Source: Petrolisthes cinctipes (taxonomy: Eukaryota > Arthropoda > Malacostraca > Decapoda > Porcellanidae). Taken from it: DNA of 64,000 bases. Below the pieces are notes generated by a model that was given only the letters and a program-made list of their open reading frames with translations, searched no databases and was not told the DNA's origin. Within the stretch, counting starts at the first letter, position 1. Each line of letters opens with the position of its first letter. Below, in pieces: positions 54,001-56,329 of the stretch. The stretch is from NCBI GenBank assembly GCA_033782935.1, contig JAWQEG010001430.1:62001-126000 (forward strand). Reading direction: 5' to 3'. Made by a program: the position numbers and the translations under genes.

Positions 54001-54388
54001 ATAATTATATGATCATATCCAATAATATTACAGGCTGATTTGTGACTCCTTACCTTTGGGTAATGAGTCCAACTAATCAGAATTATTACCTCTGGTATTG
54101 ACGTCAGAGCTTCATTCATTAATTTTGTCACTAATTTGACTTATCCCTGGCTCTTTCCTCAGACCGTACCGAGAGGCTATTGTGTCCCTGGTGTCCTTAA
54201 TGCTGGACACAGGGCTGCCTTGTTTCAGGGGCCAAACCATCCGACAGCTACGGTCACGCTTTACTCCACAGTCAACAGAGAGGGAGGCAGCAGAGTACAT
54301 GTTAAACATCATACAACACTCTCACCTTAGTTGGAGAACCAAAGCATATGATCGTCTGCAGTACCATCAGAACCAGATCCCTTATTAA
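5835..54388 (+). CDS. PI4KA: Phosphatidylinositol 4-kinase III alpha, complete gene, 37 coding exons plus one alternative last exon
   Basis: PI4KA phosphorylates phosphatidylinositol to PI4P at the plasma membrane, working in a complex with TTC7, FAM126 and EFR3 (known for the family). All exons from 2 on align in order to animal PI4KA, with canonical GT-AG sites and a frame that closes at every junction, giving 2137 residues with the distal last exon. Residues about 82-1450 form the long alpha-solenoid, 1500-1740 the PIK helical region, and 1840-2137 the kinase. Catalytic features are intact: the ATP-binding lysine of AAIFKVGDD at residue 1885, the catalytic loop KDRHNGN (Asp at 1992) and the DFG at 2010-2012. 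The C-terminus IPY is as in other PI4KAs. Exon 1 is the least certain part. Introns carry many transposons but none interrupts an exon. Exons 37a and 37b are duplicated alternative ends. Introns not listed separately show no gene to me. Confidence 0.96.
6150..7105. repeat. 24-bp tandem array with higher-order structure in PI4KA intron 1
   Basis: About 950 bp of a unit close to GGTTATGTCCCGGTAG plus TCTGCCCC, with Tat/Tag and Cc/Ct variants. A longer block beginning GTGTGTCCCAGTCCAGATT and running through TGTATATTGTGCCGTGG recurs at about 6316, 6674 and 6890. That shows duplication of multi-unit blocks. The unit is the same as in the foldback elements at 3715-5130. Confidence 0.9.
7106..7535. 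other. Intron 1 segment without gene
   Basis: Unique-looking DNA with a GGCTCGG/TTTTGCCGAAACTTGG motif that partly recurs near 10750, suggesting old repeat debris. Short ORFs on both strands have no recognisable product. Confidence 0.4.
7540..8229 (-). mobile_element. 5'-truncated non-LTR retrotransposon, C-terminal RT region
   Basis: A minus-strand frame (8229-7594) encodes [18 protein letters not shown], then a segment with [11 protein letters not shown] and [17 protein letters not shown]. These are the usual landmarks downstream of the reverse-transcriptase domain in CR1/Jockey-type LINEs. The catalytic YADD part is missing, so the copy is 5' truncated. The 3' end (lower coordinates) holds CCCGCAGAGGGCCGCTCATG, found again at 10902. 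It is dead as a mobile element. Confidence 0.75.
8240..9050. other. Intron 1 segment without gene; short perfect hairpin
   Basis: AT-rich. The only structure I see is a hairpin at 8793-8819 with perfect 12-bp arms (ATCATGGAGGTA and its complement) around a 3-base loop. Confidence 0.4.
9334..10433. mobile_element. hAT-like DNA transposon remnant interrupted by a LINE
   Basis: The left end CAGTGCTATTCAACCT (9334) and the complement of the right end CAGTGGTCTTCAACCT (10433) match at 14 of 16 positions and resemble the CAGNGGTTCTCAACC ends of hAT elements. Subterminal GGGGTGGACGA motifs recur on both sides. I do not see an 8-bp target duplication, so the flanks have decayed. A CR1-like LINE lies inside. 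Confidence 0.55.
9440..10195 (-). mobile_element. CR1/L2-like LINE fragment, frameshifted
   Basis: The minus strand encodes [59 protein letters not shown], then in a second frame [20 protein letters not shown] and [17 protein letters not shown]. This is the region downstream of the RT catalytic core in CR1-type LINEs. The frame shifts near 9765, so the copy is broken. It is nested in the hAT-like remnant. Confidence 0.8.
10434..11285. other. Intron 1 segment without gene; LINE 3' remnant at 10902-10946
   Basis: AT-rich DNA. 10902-10946 repeats CCCGCAGAGGGCCGCTCATG, the 3' end of the LINE at 7540, in the same orientation. Nothing else is recognised. Confidence 0.45.
11290..11935. repeat. Tandem repeat of about 115 bp, three copies, one split by a TTAA insertion
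   Basis: Three copies carry CATAGGGTGGGGACGACGGA, then CGTATTCAAGAACATCC, then TATACGATG and AATGATGACTAAAC. Copy 2 is interrupted at its TTAA by the element 11464-11794; copies 1 and 3 have TCAA at the same place and no insertion. Confidence 0.85.
11464..11794. mobile_element. TTAA-flanked G-rich inverted-repeat element, copy 1
   Basis: TTAA, then GGGGGTGCGGGAGTAGGGGA on the left and the complementary CCCCTATTCCCGCACCCCC on the right, then TTAA. The interior repeats GACAGGCTTGGGG and its complement. TTAA target duplication with no coding capacity fits a non-autonomous piggyBac-type element. Long G and C runs could form hairpins or quadruplexes. The glycine-rich ORF across it is an artefact of the repeat. 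Confidence 0.8.
11936..12824. other. Intron 1 segment without gene
   Basis: AT-rich DNA with a TTTATTTATTTATTTATTTT run near 12072 and a short TATATATATATA run near 12470. No recognisable gene. Confidence 0.4.
12825..13078. repeat. Diverged tandem repeat, about 85 bp, three copies
   Basis: Copies share GGAGGACTGATTATAAAATT, TGATGGTTTGTACTA and AATGGTCCACTATAG. It lies immediately upstream of the exon 2 acceptor. Confidence 0.7.
13100..13313 (+). CDS. PI4KA: PI4KA exon 2
   Basis: Residues 82 to 152; starts in phase 0, ends phase 1 at GTGAGT. Encodes [15 protein letters not shown] and [20 protein letters not shown], matching the first strongly conserved block of PI4KA. Confidence 0.93.
13335..13575. 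repeat. Tandem repeat of about 85-90 bp in intron 2
   Basis: Three successive copies of a unit with CTTGATACAACACAAAG and GGCCCAAACTGTCATTAGAA. The first two are nearly identical, so this duplication is recent. Confidence 0.85.
13614..13823 (+). repeat. SINE-like repeat with (ATCA)n tail, copy 1
   Basis: About 210 bp containing GCAATACTTTAAGGGTTTTG, GGCGCCCCTTCGGCCC, CTGTCACACCTCTCTATCAC and CGCTGTTGTGGCGCCTAATA, ending in ATCAATCAATCA. The same unit in the same orientation is at 40149. The length and simple tail suggest a SINE or a short LINE 3' end. I see no convincing tRNA-type promoter. Confidence 0.75.
14120..14314. mobile_element. TTAA-flanked G-rich inverted-repeat element, copy 2
   Basis: TTAA then GGGGGTGCGGGAGTAGGGGA at the left and CCCACACACCC then TTAA at the right. 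Same internal GACAGGCTTGGGG units as the copies at 11464 and 49435. In PI4KA intron 2. Confidence 0.8.
14611..14787 (+). CDS. PI4KA: PI4KA exon 3
   Basis: Residues about 153-211. Encodes [20 protein letters not shown], the counterpart of the LPVAESFSF block of vertebrate PI4KA. Phase 1 in, phase 1 out. Confidence 0.95.
14807..15506. mobile_element. TA-flanked MITE, pogo/Tigger-like ends
   Basis: The 21-bp ends TACACTCAACCCTCGGCTAT (left) and TACACTTAACCCTCGGCTAT (right, complemented) differ at one position and include the duplicated TA. The CAACCCTCG core resembles pogo-type Tc1/mariner termini. It spans about 700 bp with no intact transposase. It starts 19 bp after exon 3. Confidence 0.75.
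15507..16352. other. Rest of PI4KA intron 3, no gene
   Basis: AT-rich, with CCTACC-rich DNA at about 16130-16220. The CAG at 16263-16265 is an alternative acceptor candidate, but using it puts the codons out of frame with PI4KA. Confidence 0.4.
16353..16614 (+). CDS. PI4KA: PI4KA exon 4
   Basis: Residues about 212-298. Encodes [16 protein letters not shown], like the GISRAFGRYS helix of other PI4KAs, then a Pro/Ser-rich linker with [12 protein letters not shown]. Phase 1 in, phase 2 out. Confidence 0.93.
17248..17419 (+). CDS. PI4KA: PI4KA exon 5
   Basis: Residues about 299-356. Contains [15 protein letters not shown], matching the YYFSTISSSFS region of vertebrate PI4KA. Ends phase 0 at GTAAGG. 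Confidence 0.92.
17838..18015 (+). CDS. PI4KA: PI4KA exon 6
   Basis: Residues 357-415. Solenoid helices with [20 protein letters not shown] and [17 protein letters not shown]. Phase 0 in, phase 1 out. Confidence 0.92.
18112..18328. mobile_element. TA-flanked hairpin MITE with 40-bp near-perfect inverted ends
   Basis: The left end TACAGTTGGACACATGAATG continues for 40 bp, and its complement closes the element at 18328 with one mismatch. The 217-bp unit is flanked by TA. A Tc1/mariner-like non-autonomous element; near-perfect arms suggest a fairly recent insertion. It lies about 95 bp after the exon 6 donor. Confidence 0.85.
18710..18919 (+). CDS. PI4KA: PI4KA exon 7
   Basis: Residues about 416-485. 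Encodes [18 protein letters not shown] and [16 protein letters not shown], matching the LRCQANAACVDLMVWA block. Phase 1 in and out. Confidence 0.95.
19076..20191. mobile_element. TA-flanked DNA transposon remnant, 1.1 kb
   Basis: The ends TACAGTACGTTCGCATATTG (left) and TACAGTAGGTTCACCTATTG (right, complemented) continue CGCG and match at all but three positions. It occupies much of intron 7. No intact transposase is visible; short ORFs inside are not convincing. Confidence 0.65.
20307..20407 (+). CDS. PI4KA: PI4KA exon 8
   Basis: Residues about 486-519. Encodes [13 protein letters not shown] and [10 protein letters not shown], matching the ENLCIKLSEKL and HLPLLICCLQ segments. Phase 1 in, phase 0 out. 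Confidence 0.95.
20867..21023 (+). CDS. PI4KA: PI4KA exon 9
   Basis: Residues 520-571. Encodes [13 protein letters not shown] and [20 protein letters not shown]. The donor is GTTAGT, a less common form that also ends exons 10, 25, 30 and 34 here. Phase 1 out. Confidence 0.95.
21350..21979. mobile_element. piggyBac-like MITE, TTAACCCTTT ends, copy 1
   Basis: 630 bp from TTAACCCTTTACCATTG to AAAGGGTTAA, with TTAA at both ends. TTAA duplication and terminal CCC are piggyBac hallmarks. Internal landmarks such as TTTATAATTAAATGTTTTCC, GGTGTAAAGAGAGTGTYGGG and CTCAGTGTATACATAG are shared with copies at 50262 and 55189. Confidence 0.85.
22112..22301 (+). CDS. PI4KA: PI4KA exon 10
   Basis: Residues about 572-634. 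Encodes [20 protein letters not shown], matching the [20 protein letters not shown] block. Phase 1 in, phase 2 out. Confidence 0.96.
22302..23015. other. PI4KA intron 10, no gene
   Basis: AT-rich, with an ATCATCATCATCATCATCAT microsatellite at about 22593. No further structure recognised. Confidence 0.4.
23016..23205 (+). CDS. PI4KA: PI4KA exon 11
   Basis: Residues about 635-698. Encodes [15 protein letters not shown] and [13 protein letters not shown], matching RALGHIAVALRD and DVLIIDQLGCLV. Phase 2 in, phase 0 out. Confidence 0.96.
23646..23755 (+). CDS. PI4KA: PI4KA exon 12
   Basis: Residues 699 to about 734. Solenoid segment [18 protein letters not shown]. Donor GTTAAT is weak, but the AG-A junction restores the conserved YRH. 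Confidence 0.9.
24388..24547 (+). CDS. PI4KA: PI4KA exon 13
   Basis: Residues about 735-788. Encodes [18 protein letters not shown] and [14 protein letters not shown], very close to vertebrate PI4KA. Phase 2 in, phase 0 out. Confidence 0.97.
25004..25163 (+). CDS. PI4KA: PI4KA exon 14
   Basis: Residues 789-841. Encodes [20 protein letters not shown] and [11 protein letters not shown], one of the most conserved solenoid blocks. Phase 0 in, phase 1 out. Confidence 0.97.
25180..25646. mobile_element. Harbinger-like MITE, TTA target duplication
   Basis: TTA, then GGCCTCTTTCACATGG at the left and its complement CCATGTGAAAGAGGCC followed by TTA at the right; 467 bp in all. The 16-bp ends are perfect. 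A 3-bp TTA duplication and GGCC-type ends suit PIF/Harbinger elements. It begins 17 bp after exon 14. Confidence 0.75.
26021..26218. mobile_element. TA-flanked MITE, pogo/Tigger-like ends
   Basis: About 198 bp. The left end TACAGTTGTCCCTCAACATA and the complemented right end TACAGACATTCCTTAACATA agree at most positions. The CAGTTGTCCCTC form is typical of Tigger-type elements. The imperfect ends point to an older copy. Confidence 0.6.
26280..26419 (+). CDS. PI4KA: PI4KA exon 15
   Basis: Residues about 842-888. Encodes [19 protein letters not shown], matching GLWPEEWYEGVCEIATKSP. Phase 1 in, phase 0 out. Confidence 0.96.
26961..27013 (+). mobile_element. LINE 3' tail remnant with (CAA)n end
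   Basis: GACTCGGGACTGCTCGACCA through GGGGAACTACAACAACAACA matches the 3' end of the intron 33 retrotransposon at 44653-44707. The sequence before it does not encode recognisable RT, so this is a short truncated copy or a SINE using the same tail. Confidence 0.65.
27561..27694 (+). CDS. PI4KA: PI4KA exon 16
   Basis: Residues 889 to about 932. Encodes [17 protein letters not shown] and [20 protein letters not shown]. Phase 0 in, phase 2 out at GTTTGT. Confidence 0.94.
28264..28365 (+). CDS. PI4KA: PI4KA exon 17
   Basis: Residues about 933-966. A less conserved segment containing [19 protein letters not shown], in the place of FQVMFCYFEDKAIQKDKSG. Phase 2 in and out. Confidence 0.92.
28702..28875 (+). 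CDS. PI4KA: PI4KA exon 18
   Basis: Residues about 967-1024. Encodes [14 protein letters not shown] and [20 protein letters not shown], matching ADKVFDAFL and [20 protein letters not shown]. Phase 2 in and out. Confidence 0.96.
28876..30007. other. PI4KA intron 18, no gene
   Basis: 1.1 kb. 29460-29930 is C-rich and less AT-rich than the flanks and ends in a CT run. An ORF at 29555-29926 has no recognisable product and looks like a composition artefact. Confidence 0.4.
30008..30173 (+). CDS. PI4KA: PI4KA exon 19
   Basis: Residues about 1025-1080. Encodes [20 protein letters not shown] and [17 protein letters not shown]. Phase 2 in, phase 0 out. Confidence 0.96.
30725..30928 (+). CDS. PI4KA: PI4KA exon 20
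   Basis: Residues 1081-1148. Encodes [20 protein letters not shown] and [15 protein letters not shown], matching [17 protein letters not shown] and TGLAMATESIL. Phase 0 at both ends. Confidence 0.96.
31464..31722 (+). CDS. PI4KA: PI4KA exon 21
   Basis: Residues 1149-1234. Encodes [20 protein letters not shown] and [16 protein letters not shown]. Phase 0 in, phase 1 out. Confidence 0.95.
31801..32162 (+). mobile_element. Non-autonomous Helitron
   Basis: Starts TCTATAATATAAATGGCAAA after an A and ends GCCGGGTACCTCCACTAG before a T. TC start, CTAG end, insertion between A and T and the internal GTCTGTTTGTCTG and CAACGCCGGGTA motifs are what arthropod Helitrons show. 362 bp, no coding capacity. 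In PI4KA intron 21. Confidence 0.8.
32569..32726 (+). CDS. PI4KA: PI4KA exon 22
   Basis: Residues about 1235-1287. Encodes [20 protein letters not shown] and [12 protein letters not shown], matching ACWEWLLAG and VPFMREMAGAWH. Phase 1 in, phase 0 out. Confidence 0.96.
33064..33192 (+). CDS. PI4KA: PI4KA exon 23
   Basis: Residues 1288-1330. Encodes [20 protein letters not shown] and VGPHDIWIK, matching EQKFGLFSAEIKEADPL and TPHYIWID. Phase 0 at both ends. Confidence 0.96.
33193..34054. other. PI4KA intron 23, first part
   Basis: AT-rich to 33840. Then 33880-34050 has a C- and G-richer block with GGGTCACACCCAGTCCCCC that looks like repeat-derived DNA but was not matched elsewhere in the window. 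Confidence 0.35.
34055..34470 (-). mobile_element. Decayed LINE fragment, C-terminal RT region
   Basis: The minus strand reads, with stops and shifts, [32 protein letters not shown] and WYKQQW-like pieces. These resemble the region after the RT core in RTE/CR1-type LINEs (YGSE.WV...H....NAVEM..LR). No frame is intact. Confidence 0.5.
34713..34896 (+). CDS. PI4KA: PI4KA exon 24
   Basis: Residues 1331-1391. Encodes [20 protein letters not shown] and [20 protein letters not shown], matching [20 protein letters not shown]. Phase 0 in, phase 1 out. Confidence 0.96.
35305..35430. repeat. Short tandem repeat in intron 24
   Basis: Three diverged units of about 45 bp containing CAACAGATA and TTAGGGTCTTG. 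Confidence 0.6.
35829..36026 (+). CDS. PI4KA: PI4KA exon 25
   Basis: Residues about 1392-1457. Encodes [20 protein letters not shown] and [20 protein letters not shown], matching NVLREKIYSTAFDYF and FWTAMFSDKKYL. Phase 1 in and out. Confidence 0.96.
36187..36349 (+). repeat. Dispersed repeat, copy 1 (inverted partner at 59711)
   Basis: Contains GACAGGCAAGGGGTCCAGCT, AGCAGGGTCCCCAGACTTCA and GGGCAATGGGGATACCACCT. The copy at 59711-59876 is in the opposite orientation. Family not recognised. Confidence 0.7.
36732..36964 (+). CDS. PI4KA: PI4KA exon 26
   Basis: Residues about 1458-1535. Contains [20 protein letters not shown] and [14 protein letters not shown], matching [20 protein letters not shown] and KYYMKRRTLLLSLL. 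Phase 1 in, phase 0 out. Confidence 0.96.
37224..37865. mobile_element. Possible TTAA-bounded element with GC-rich palindromic end
   Basis: The left end is TTAACCCCTCCGGGACGG and the complemented right end TTAACCCCCAGAGTCCGG. Termini agree only partly, but both have TTAACCCC. 642 bp, GC-rich compared with the intron. The right end carries the palindromic repeat at 37761-37858. Confidence 0.5.
37761..37858. repeat. Palindromic GC-rich tandem repeat, three units
   Basis: Three copies of a 35-bp unit with GCGGGATTTCCCGC (or GCGGGAAATCCCGC), CTGCCCGG and CTCTGTCGACAGAG. Each unit is made of short palindromes. Confidence 0.85.
38057..38283 (+). repeat. Dispersed repeat of about 225 bp, copy 1
   Basis: Shares CTCAGAATGACCA, GACTGAGTAGGGTT, GGCCAGCCAAGGCT and AGTTGGGAGCCGC with 53036-53261 in the same orientation. 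No coding capacity; family not recognised. Confidence 0.75.
38424..38620 (+). CDS. PI4KA: PI4KA exon 27
   Basis: Residues 1536 to about 1600. Ends in [17 protein letters not shown], matching NLAWSISPYLAVQLPAR in the helical region. Phase 0 in, phase 2 out. Confidence 0.95.
38621..39386. other. PI4KA intron 27, no gene
   Basis: Plain AT-rich intron; no repeat or gene recognised. Confidence 0.4.
39387..39519 (+). CDS. PI4KA: PI4KA exon 28
   Basis: Residues about 1601-1645. Encodes [20 protein letters not shown], matching [20 protein letters not shown]. Phase 2 in, phase 0 out. Confidence 0.95.
40149..40350 (+). repeat. SINE-like repeat with (ATCA)n tail, copy 2
   Basis: Same unit as 13614-13823, same orientation, lacking a short stretch after CTTCGGCCC and with a longer ATCA tail. 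In PI4KA intron 28. Confidence 0.75.
40512..40691 (+). CDS. PI4KA: PI4KA exon 29
   Basis: Residues 1646-1705. Encodes [20 protein letters not shown] and [20 protein letters not shown], the core of the PIK helical domain. Phase 0 at both ends. Confidence 0.97.
40801..40921 (+). CDS. PI4KA: PI4KA exon 30
   Basis: Residues 1706-1745. Encodes [20 protein letters not shown] and [20 protein letters not shown]. Phase 0 in, phase 1 out. Confidence 0.97.
41129..41272 (+). CDS. PI4KA: PI4KA exon 31
   Basis: Residues about 1746-1793. Encodes [20 protein letters not shown] and [11 protein letters not shown], just before the kinase domain. Phase 1 in and out. Confidence 0.97.
41497..41626 (+). CDS. PI4KA: PI4KA exon 32
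   Basis: Residues about 1794-1836. Encodes [20 protein letters not shown] and SGTPMQS, the start of the kinase N-lobe. Phase 1 in, phase 2 out. Confidence 0.97.
41875..42090. mobile_element. TA-flanked MITE, TACAGYCKGCAGCATAA ends
   Basis: 216 bp. The left TACAGCCTGCAGCATAAATT and complemented right TACAGTCGGCAGCATAAGTT match at all but three of 20 positions. Tc1/mariner-like. Its right terminus resembles that of the element at 46510. Confidence 0.7.
42514..42658 (+). CDS. PI4KA: PI4KA exon 33 (ends on the ATP-binding lysine)
   Basis: Residues about 1837-1885. Encodes [17 protein letters not shown] and ends WQAAIFK, the last codon being the conserved ATP-binding lysine (by alignment with the FKxGDD lysine of PI3-kinases). 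The donor GTACAG is weaker than most here, and retrotransposon sequence begins within 10 bp. Confidence 0.96.
42668..44707 (+). mobile_element. 5'-truncated non-LTR retrotransposon with an uninterrupted RT frame, in PI4KA intron 33
   Basis: The frame is open for 672 codons from 42668 to the stop at 44684-44686; an internal ATG is at 43373. In order it shows [67 protein letters not shown] and the catalytic YADDI, then [14 protein letters not shown] and a C-terminal LRCGHHP...CPGC...HIIEDC segment. The motifs fit a Jockey/CR1-superfamily LINE; the clade is not certain. The endonuclease domain is missing. The 3' end is CTTCAACAACAACAACTG. The plus strand is very A+C rich, unlike the PI4KA exons. 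Intact catalytic residues and lack of stops suggest a young insertion. Confidence 0.92.
45483..45608 (+). CDS. PI4KA: PI4KA exon 34
   Basis: Residues 1886-1927. Encodes [20 protein letters not shown] and [17 protein letters not shown], the GDDxRQD helix and hinge region. Phase 0 at both ends. Confidence 0.98.
46233..46479 (+). CDS. PI4KA: PI4KA exon 35 (catalytic loop)
   Basis: Residues 1928-2009. Encodes [18 protein letters not shown] and the catalytic loop [13 protein letters not shown] with Asp 1992 and Asn 1995. Phase 0 in, phase 1 out. Confidence 0.98.
46510..46712. mobile_element. TA-flanked MITE, TACAGTCGGYGGCAAAAGTC ends
   Basis: 203 bp. The first 18 bases after TA match between the two ends at 17 positions. 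Tc1/mariner-like. It starts 30 bp after the exon 35 donor. Confidence 0.8.
47439..47598 (+). CDS. PI4KA: PI4KA exon 36 (DFG and activation loop)
   Basis: Residues about 2010-2062. Encodes [20 protein letters not shown] and [17 protein letters not shown]. Ends phase 2 (AG), compatible with both following last exons. Confidence 0.98.
47599..49434. other. PI4KA intron 36, first part, no gene
   Basis: AT-rich. A run of more than 20 A at 49377-49397 may be the tail of an old retroposed copy. Nothing else recognised. Confidence 0.4.
49435..49672. mobile_element. TTAA-flanked G-rich inverted-repeat element, copy 3
   Basis: TTAAGGGGGTGCAGGAATAG at the left, CCCACACCCCCTTAA at the right, with GACAGGCTTGGGG units inside. 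Same family as 11464 and 14120. Confidence 0.8.
50262..50885. mobile_element. piggyBac-like MITE, copy 2 (worn ends)
   Basis: Shares the interior of the 21350 element (TTTATAATTAAATGTTTTCC, GGTGTAAAGAGAGTGTTGGG, TCTCAGTGTATACATAG), same orientation. The TTAACCC termini have decayed. Confidence 0.75.
51809..52034 (+). CDS. PI4KA: PI4KA alternative last exon 37a (proximal)
   Basis: 226 bp after a CCCCGACCCCCAG acceptor. Joined to exon 36 it gives [27 protein letters not shown], then a divergent end closing DIPY and TGA. It keeps frame, length and the conserved IPY end of PI4KA. Compared with exon 37b, 55 of 74 residues are identical, all 19 differences being after residue 27 of the exon. It is the more diverged of the two from vertebrate PI4KA at the very end ([10 protein letters not shown]). 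The acceptor is C-rich with few T, which may make its use regulated. Confidence 0.9.
52827..52832 (+). promoter_or_regulatory. Candidate poly(A) signal for the 37a transcript
   Basis: AATAAA in CAGAATAAAGTATTG, about 790 bp after the 37a stop codon. If used, it ends the proximal transcript before exon 37b. Confidence 0.4.
53036..53261 (+). repeat. Dispersed repeat of about 225 bp, copy 2
   Basis: Partner of 38057-38283. It is preceded at about 52970 by TTAACCCTTAACCACTTAGC, similar to the left end at 37217, so both may belong to a larger TTAA-type element. Confidence 0.7.
54163..54388 (+). CDS. PI4KA: PI4KA alternative last exon 37b (distal)
   Basis: 226 bp after a good CTCTTTCCTCAG acceptor. 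Joined to exon 36 it encodes [47 protein letters not shown] and ends [10 protein letters not shown] and TAA. This end is closer to vertebrate PI4KA (TEREAAN, IQYYQNDIPY) than exon 37a is, so it is probably the ancestral form. Same phase and same length as 37a. Confidence 0.95.
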
Positions 54389-55188
54389 ATCCAAAGACAC
54401 ACACAGCAGTAGAGTTAGGCAAGTGTTCTAATAGATTAATTTAAATGCAATTGTCATATTATGTTTGCCTGAAATGGTATAGTAGTATTCAATTTAGCCC
54501 CAGTTCATTTTTATTTTTAGGGTATGTTATGTTTAGATCATGTGAACACTGAATACCTCCAGAGTATACCACAAAACCCAAATCCCTTACTCAGCCCAGC
54601 CCACACACACAACATTATGAGTTAATTTATTGTATAATAACAATATTGATGATAGTTCTAGAACGTACAGTACAGTACGGTTGTTATATTTGTCCTTTGT
54701 TAAAAATAATGCAGTAGGTACACTCATGATACATAATTACTGACCAGGGAGTATTAGAGTTAGTTGTGGCCAGACACAGGCCATACTTTTAATATATGAT
54801 ATTAAAGTATAGATCAGATTATTCATAAAATTTGCAGCTTATTTTGCCCATTAAAGTAATCACTAATATATATATTTCTTAATATTTAATTCAGATATAG
54901 ATGGAAGAAGATGTGGAGCTCATAGACCTCCTGGTCAGAAATTATGTATCACAAGTGTACAATACTTGATTAATATAATGCAGTATAATTAGTAAGGCGT
55001 GATGATAACATACATTACCTAAAGTCAGTAGCTATCAGTATTTGAGTAAGTAGACTTACTGTACTTACCACTACAGTATAGGTAGAATGCCAGGTTTTAG
55101 GTGTTCCACTAAATAGTATCTATAAAATTAGGATCAATATTCTTTGTGGGTGTGTGTTTGTGCATTAGTATGTGTGTGTGTAATGCTC
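54389..55188. other. PI4KA 3' UTR or flank
   Basis: AT-rich; no gene. May be part of a long 3' UTR reaching a poly(A) signal as far as 59388. Confidence 0.4.
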
Positions 55189-55864
55189 TTAACCCTTTGC
55201 CGTCACACGAGTATGTCAAAAACGGGCGATGACGACACCTCCCCTCATGCTGGGTGTCTTCTCGCATATAATTGCTGTCAGTCTACTACTCATAATTTAC
55301 TTACTAATTATTGTAGGAAGCAGTTTCTGGTCTTGTTTTAAAGTTTGGTAGGTGTACTATGTCATACTATGTTAAAAAAAAGCAATAAATACAAAGTAAA
55401 ATGCAATAATGGTAAGTTGAATGTTAGCTGACAAGCAAAGATTTTATACCCCAGTGGTAAAAAACTATGACAAAGAATAATAAAGATAAAATAATTTTGA
55501 TTGCTCTATAGCATAGCCGAATAAATTTCCATTCCATCCATATATGACATAGTGCATTGCTATGAATAAAAACTAGAAAATATATACCAAAATGGAGACA
55601 GTATTTTTTTCTGTTTTCCACTCGTTCACAATAACTTATGTGTGCTATGTATATGCTGATAGTGGCTAGGGAAGAGAGCAGGGCTAGAAGCAGCATGTAC
55701 CAACTCCCAACACTCTCTTAACACCAAGCGCCCATCTTCAAACACAATAGGGGCAGGAAAACATTTGATTATAAACTATTTATGACTGGCAAGCCCATCA
55801 TCTGTACATTTCAGCATCAAAAATTGATGACGGGAAAACCGTCATTGGAACGGCAAAGGGTTGA
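55189..55864. mobile_element. piggyBac-like MITE, copy 3 (reverse orientation)
   Basis: Ends TTAACCCTTTGCCGT and ACGGCAAAGGGTTGA; 15 of 15 terminal bases pair except for the last TTAA, now TTGA. Interior is the complement of the 21350 element. Confidence 0.85.
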
Positions 55865-56329
55865 CTTGGAGAATGAAGCAAATTCCAGTCCAGTCAGACC
55901 ACTTGTTAAAGAGTTGTATCCAAAATTATAGATGTGGCAATTTTCAAAGTGATGAGACTTGGTGTGCCTGGCTGGTTCATCCGGTTCAAGTCAGTGACTA
56001 GAATATAATTCTCCAGTACCTCATGTACTTGACAAATTGGACAGAGCATCTATTTTTTATTATGCTGGAATAGCAGTGGTAACTTGGCAATAACTTGTGA
56101 CTGACTCACAACCATTTATATCATTTAATATGTACTCACCGTATAGGATCAATATAGGATCCAGCAGGAGGCTGCTAATACCAGCCTTACTGTAAGCTGT
56201 GTGTAATTATATTAAATACTTATATTATGTCCCATATATGTGTGTGTAGATTTTAGTTGCTAATTGGCCCAGCACACAGAGGAGGCTTAATTATTCCCCT
56301 ATAGGTACTGTACTACATTTATCCCTATT

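Larger units (their letters stand above)
52035..54162. other. Region between the two last exons
   Basis: It would be the 3' UTR of the 37a transcript and intron for the 37b transcript. It contains the poly(A) signal at 52827 and a repeat at 53036. No other gene seen. Confidence 0.5.
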
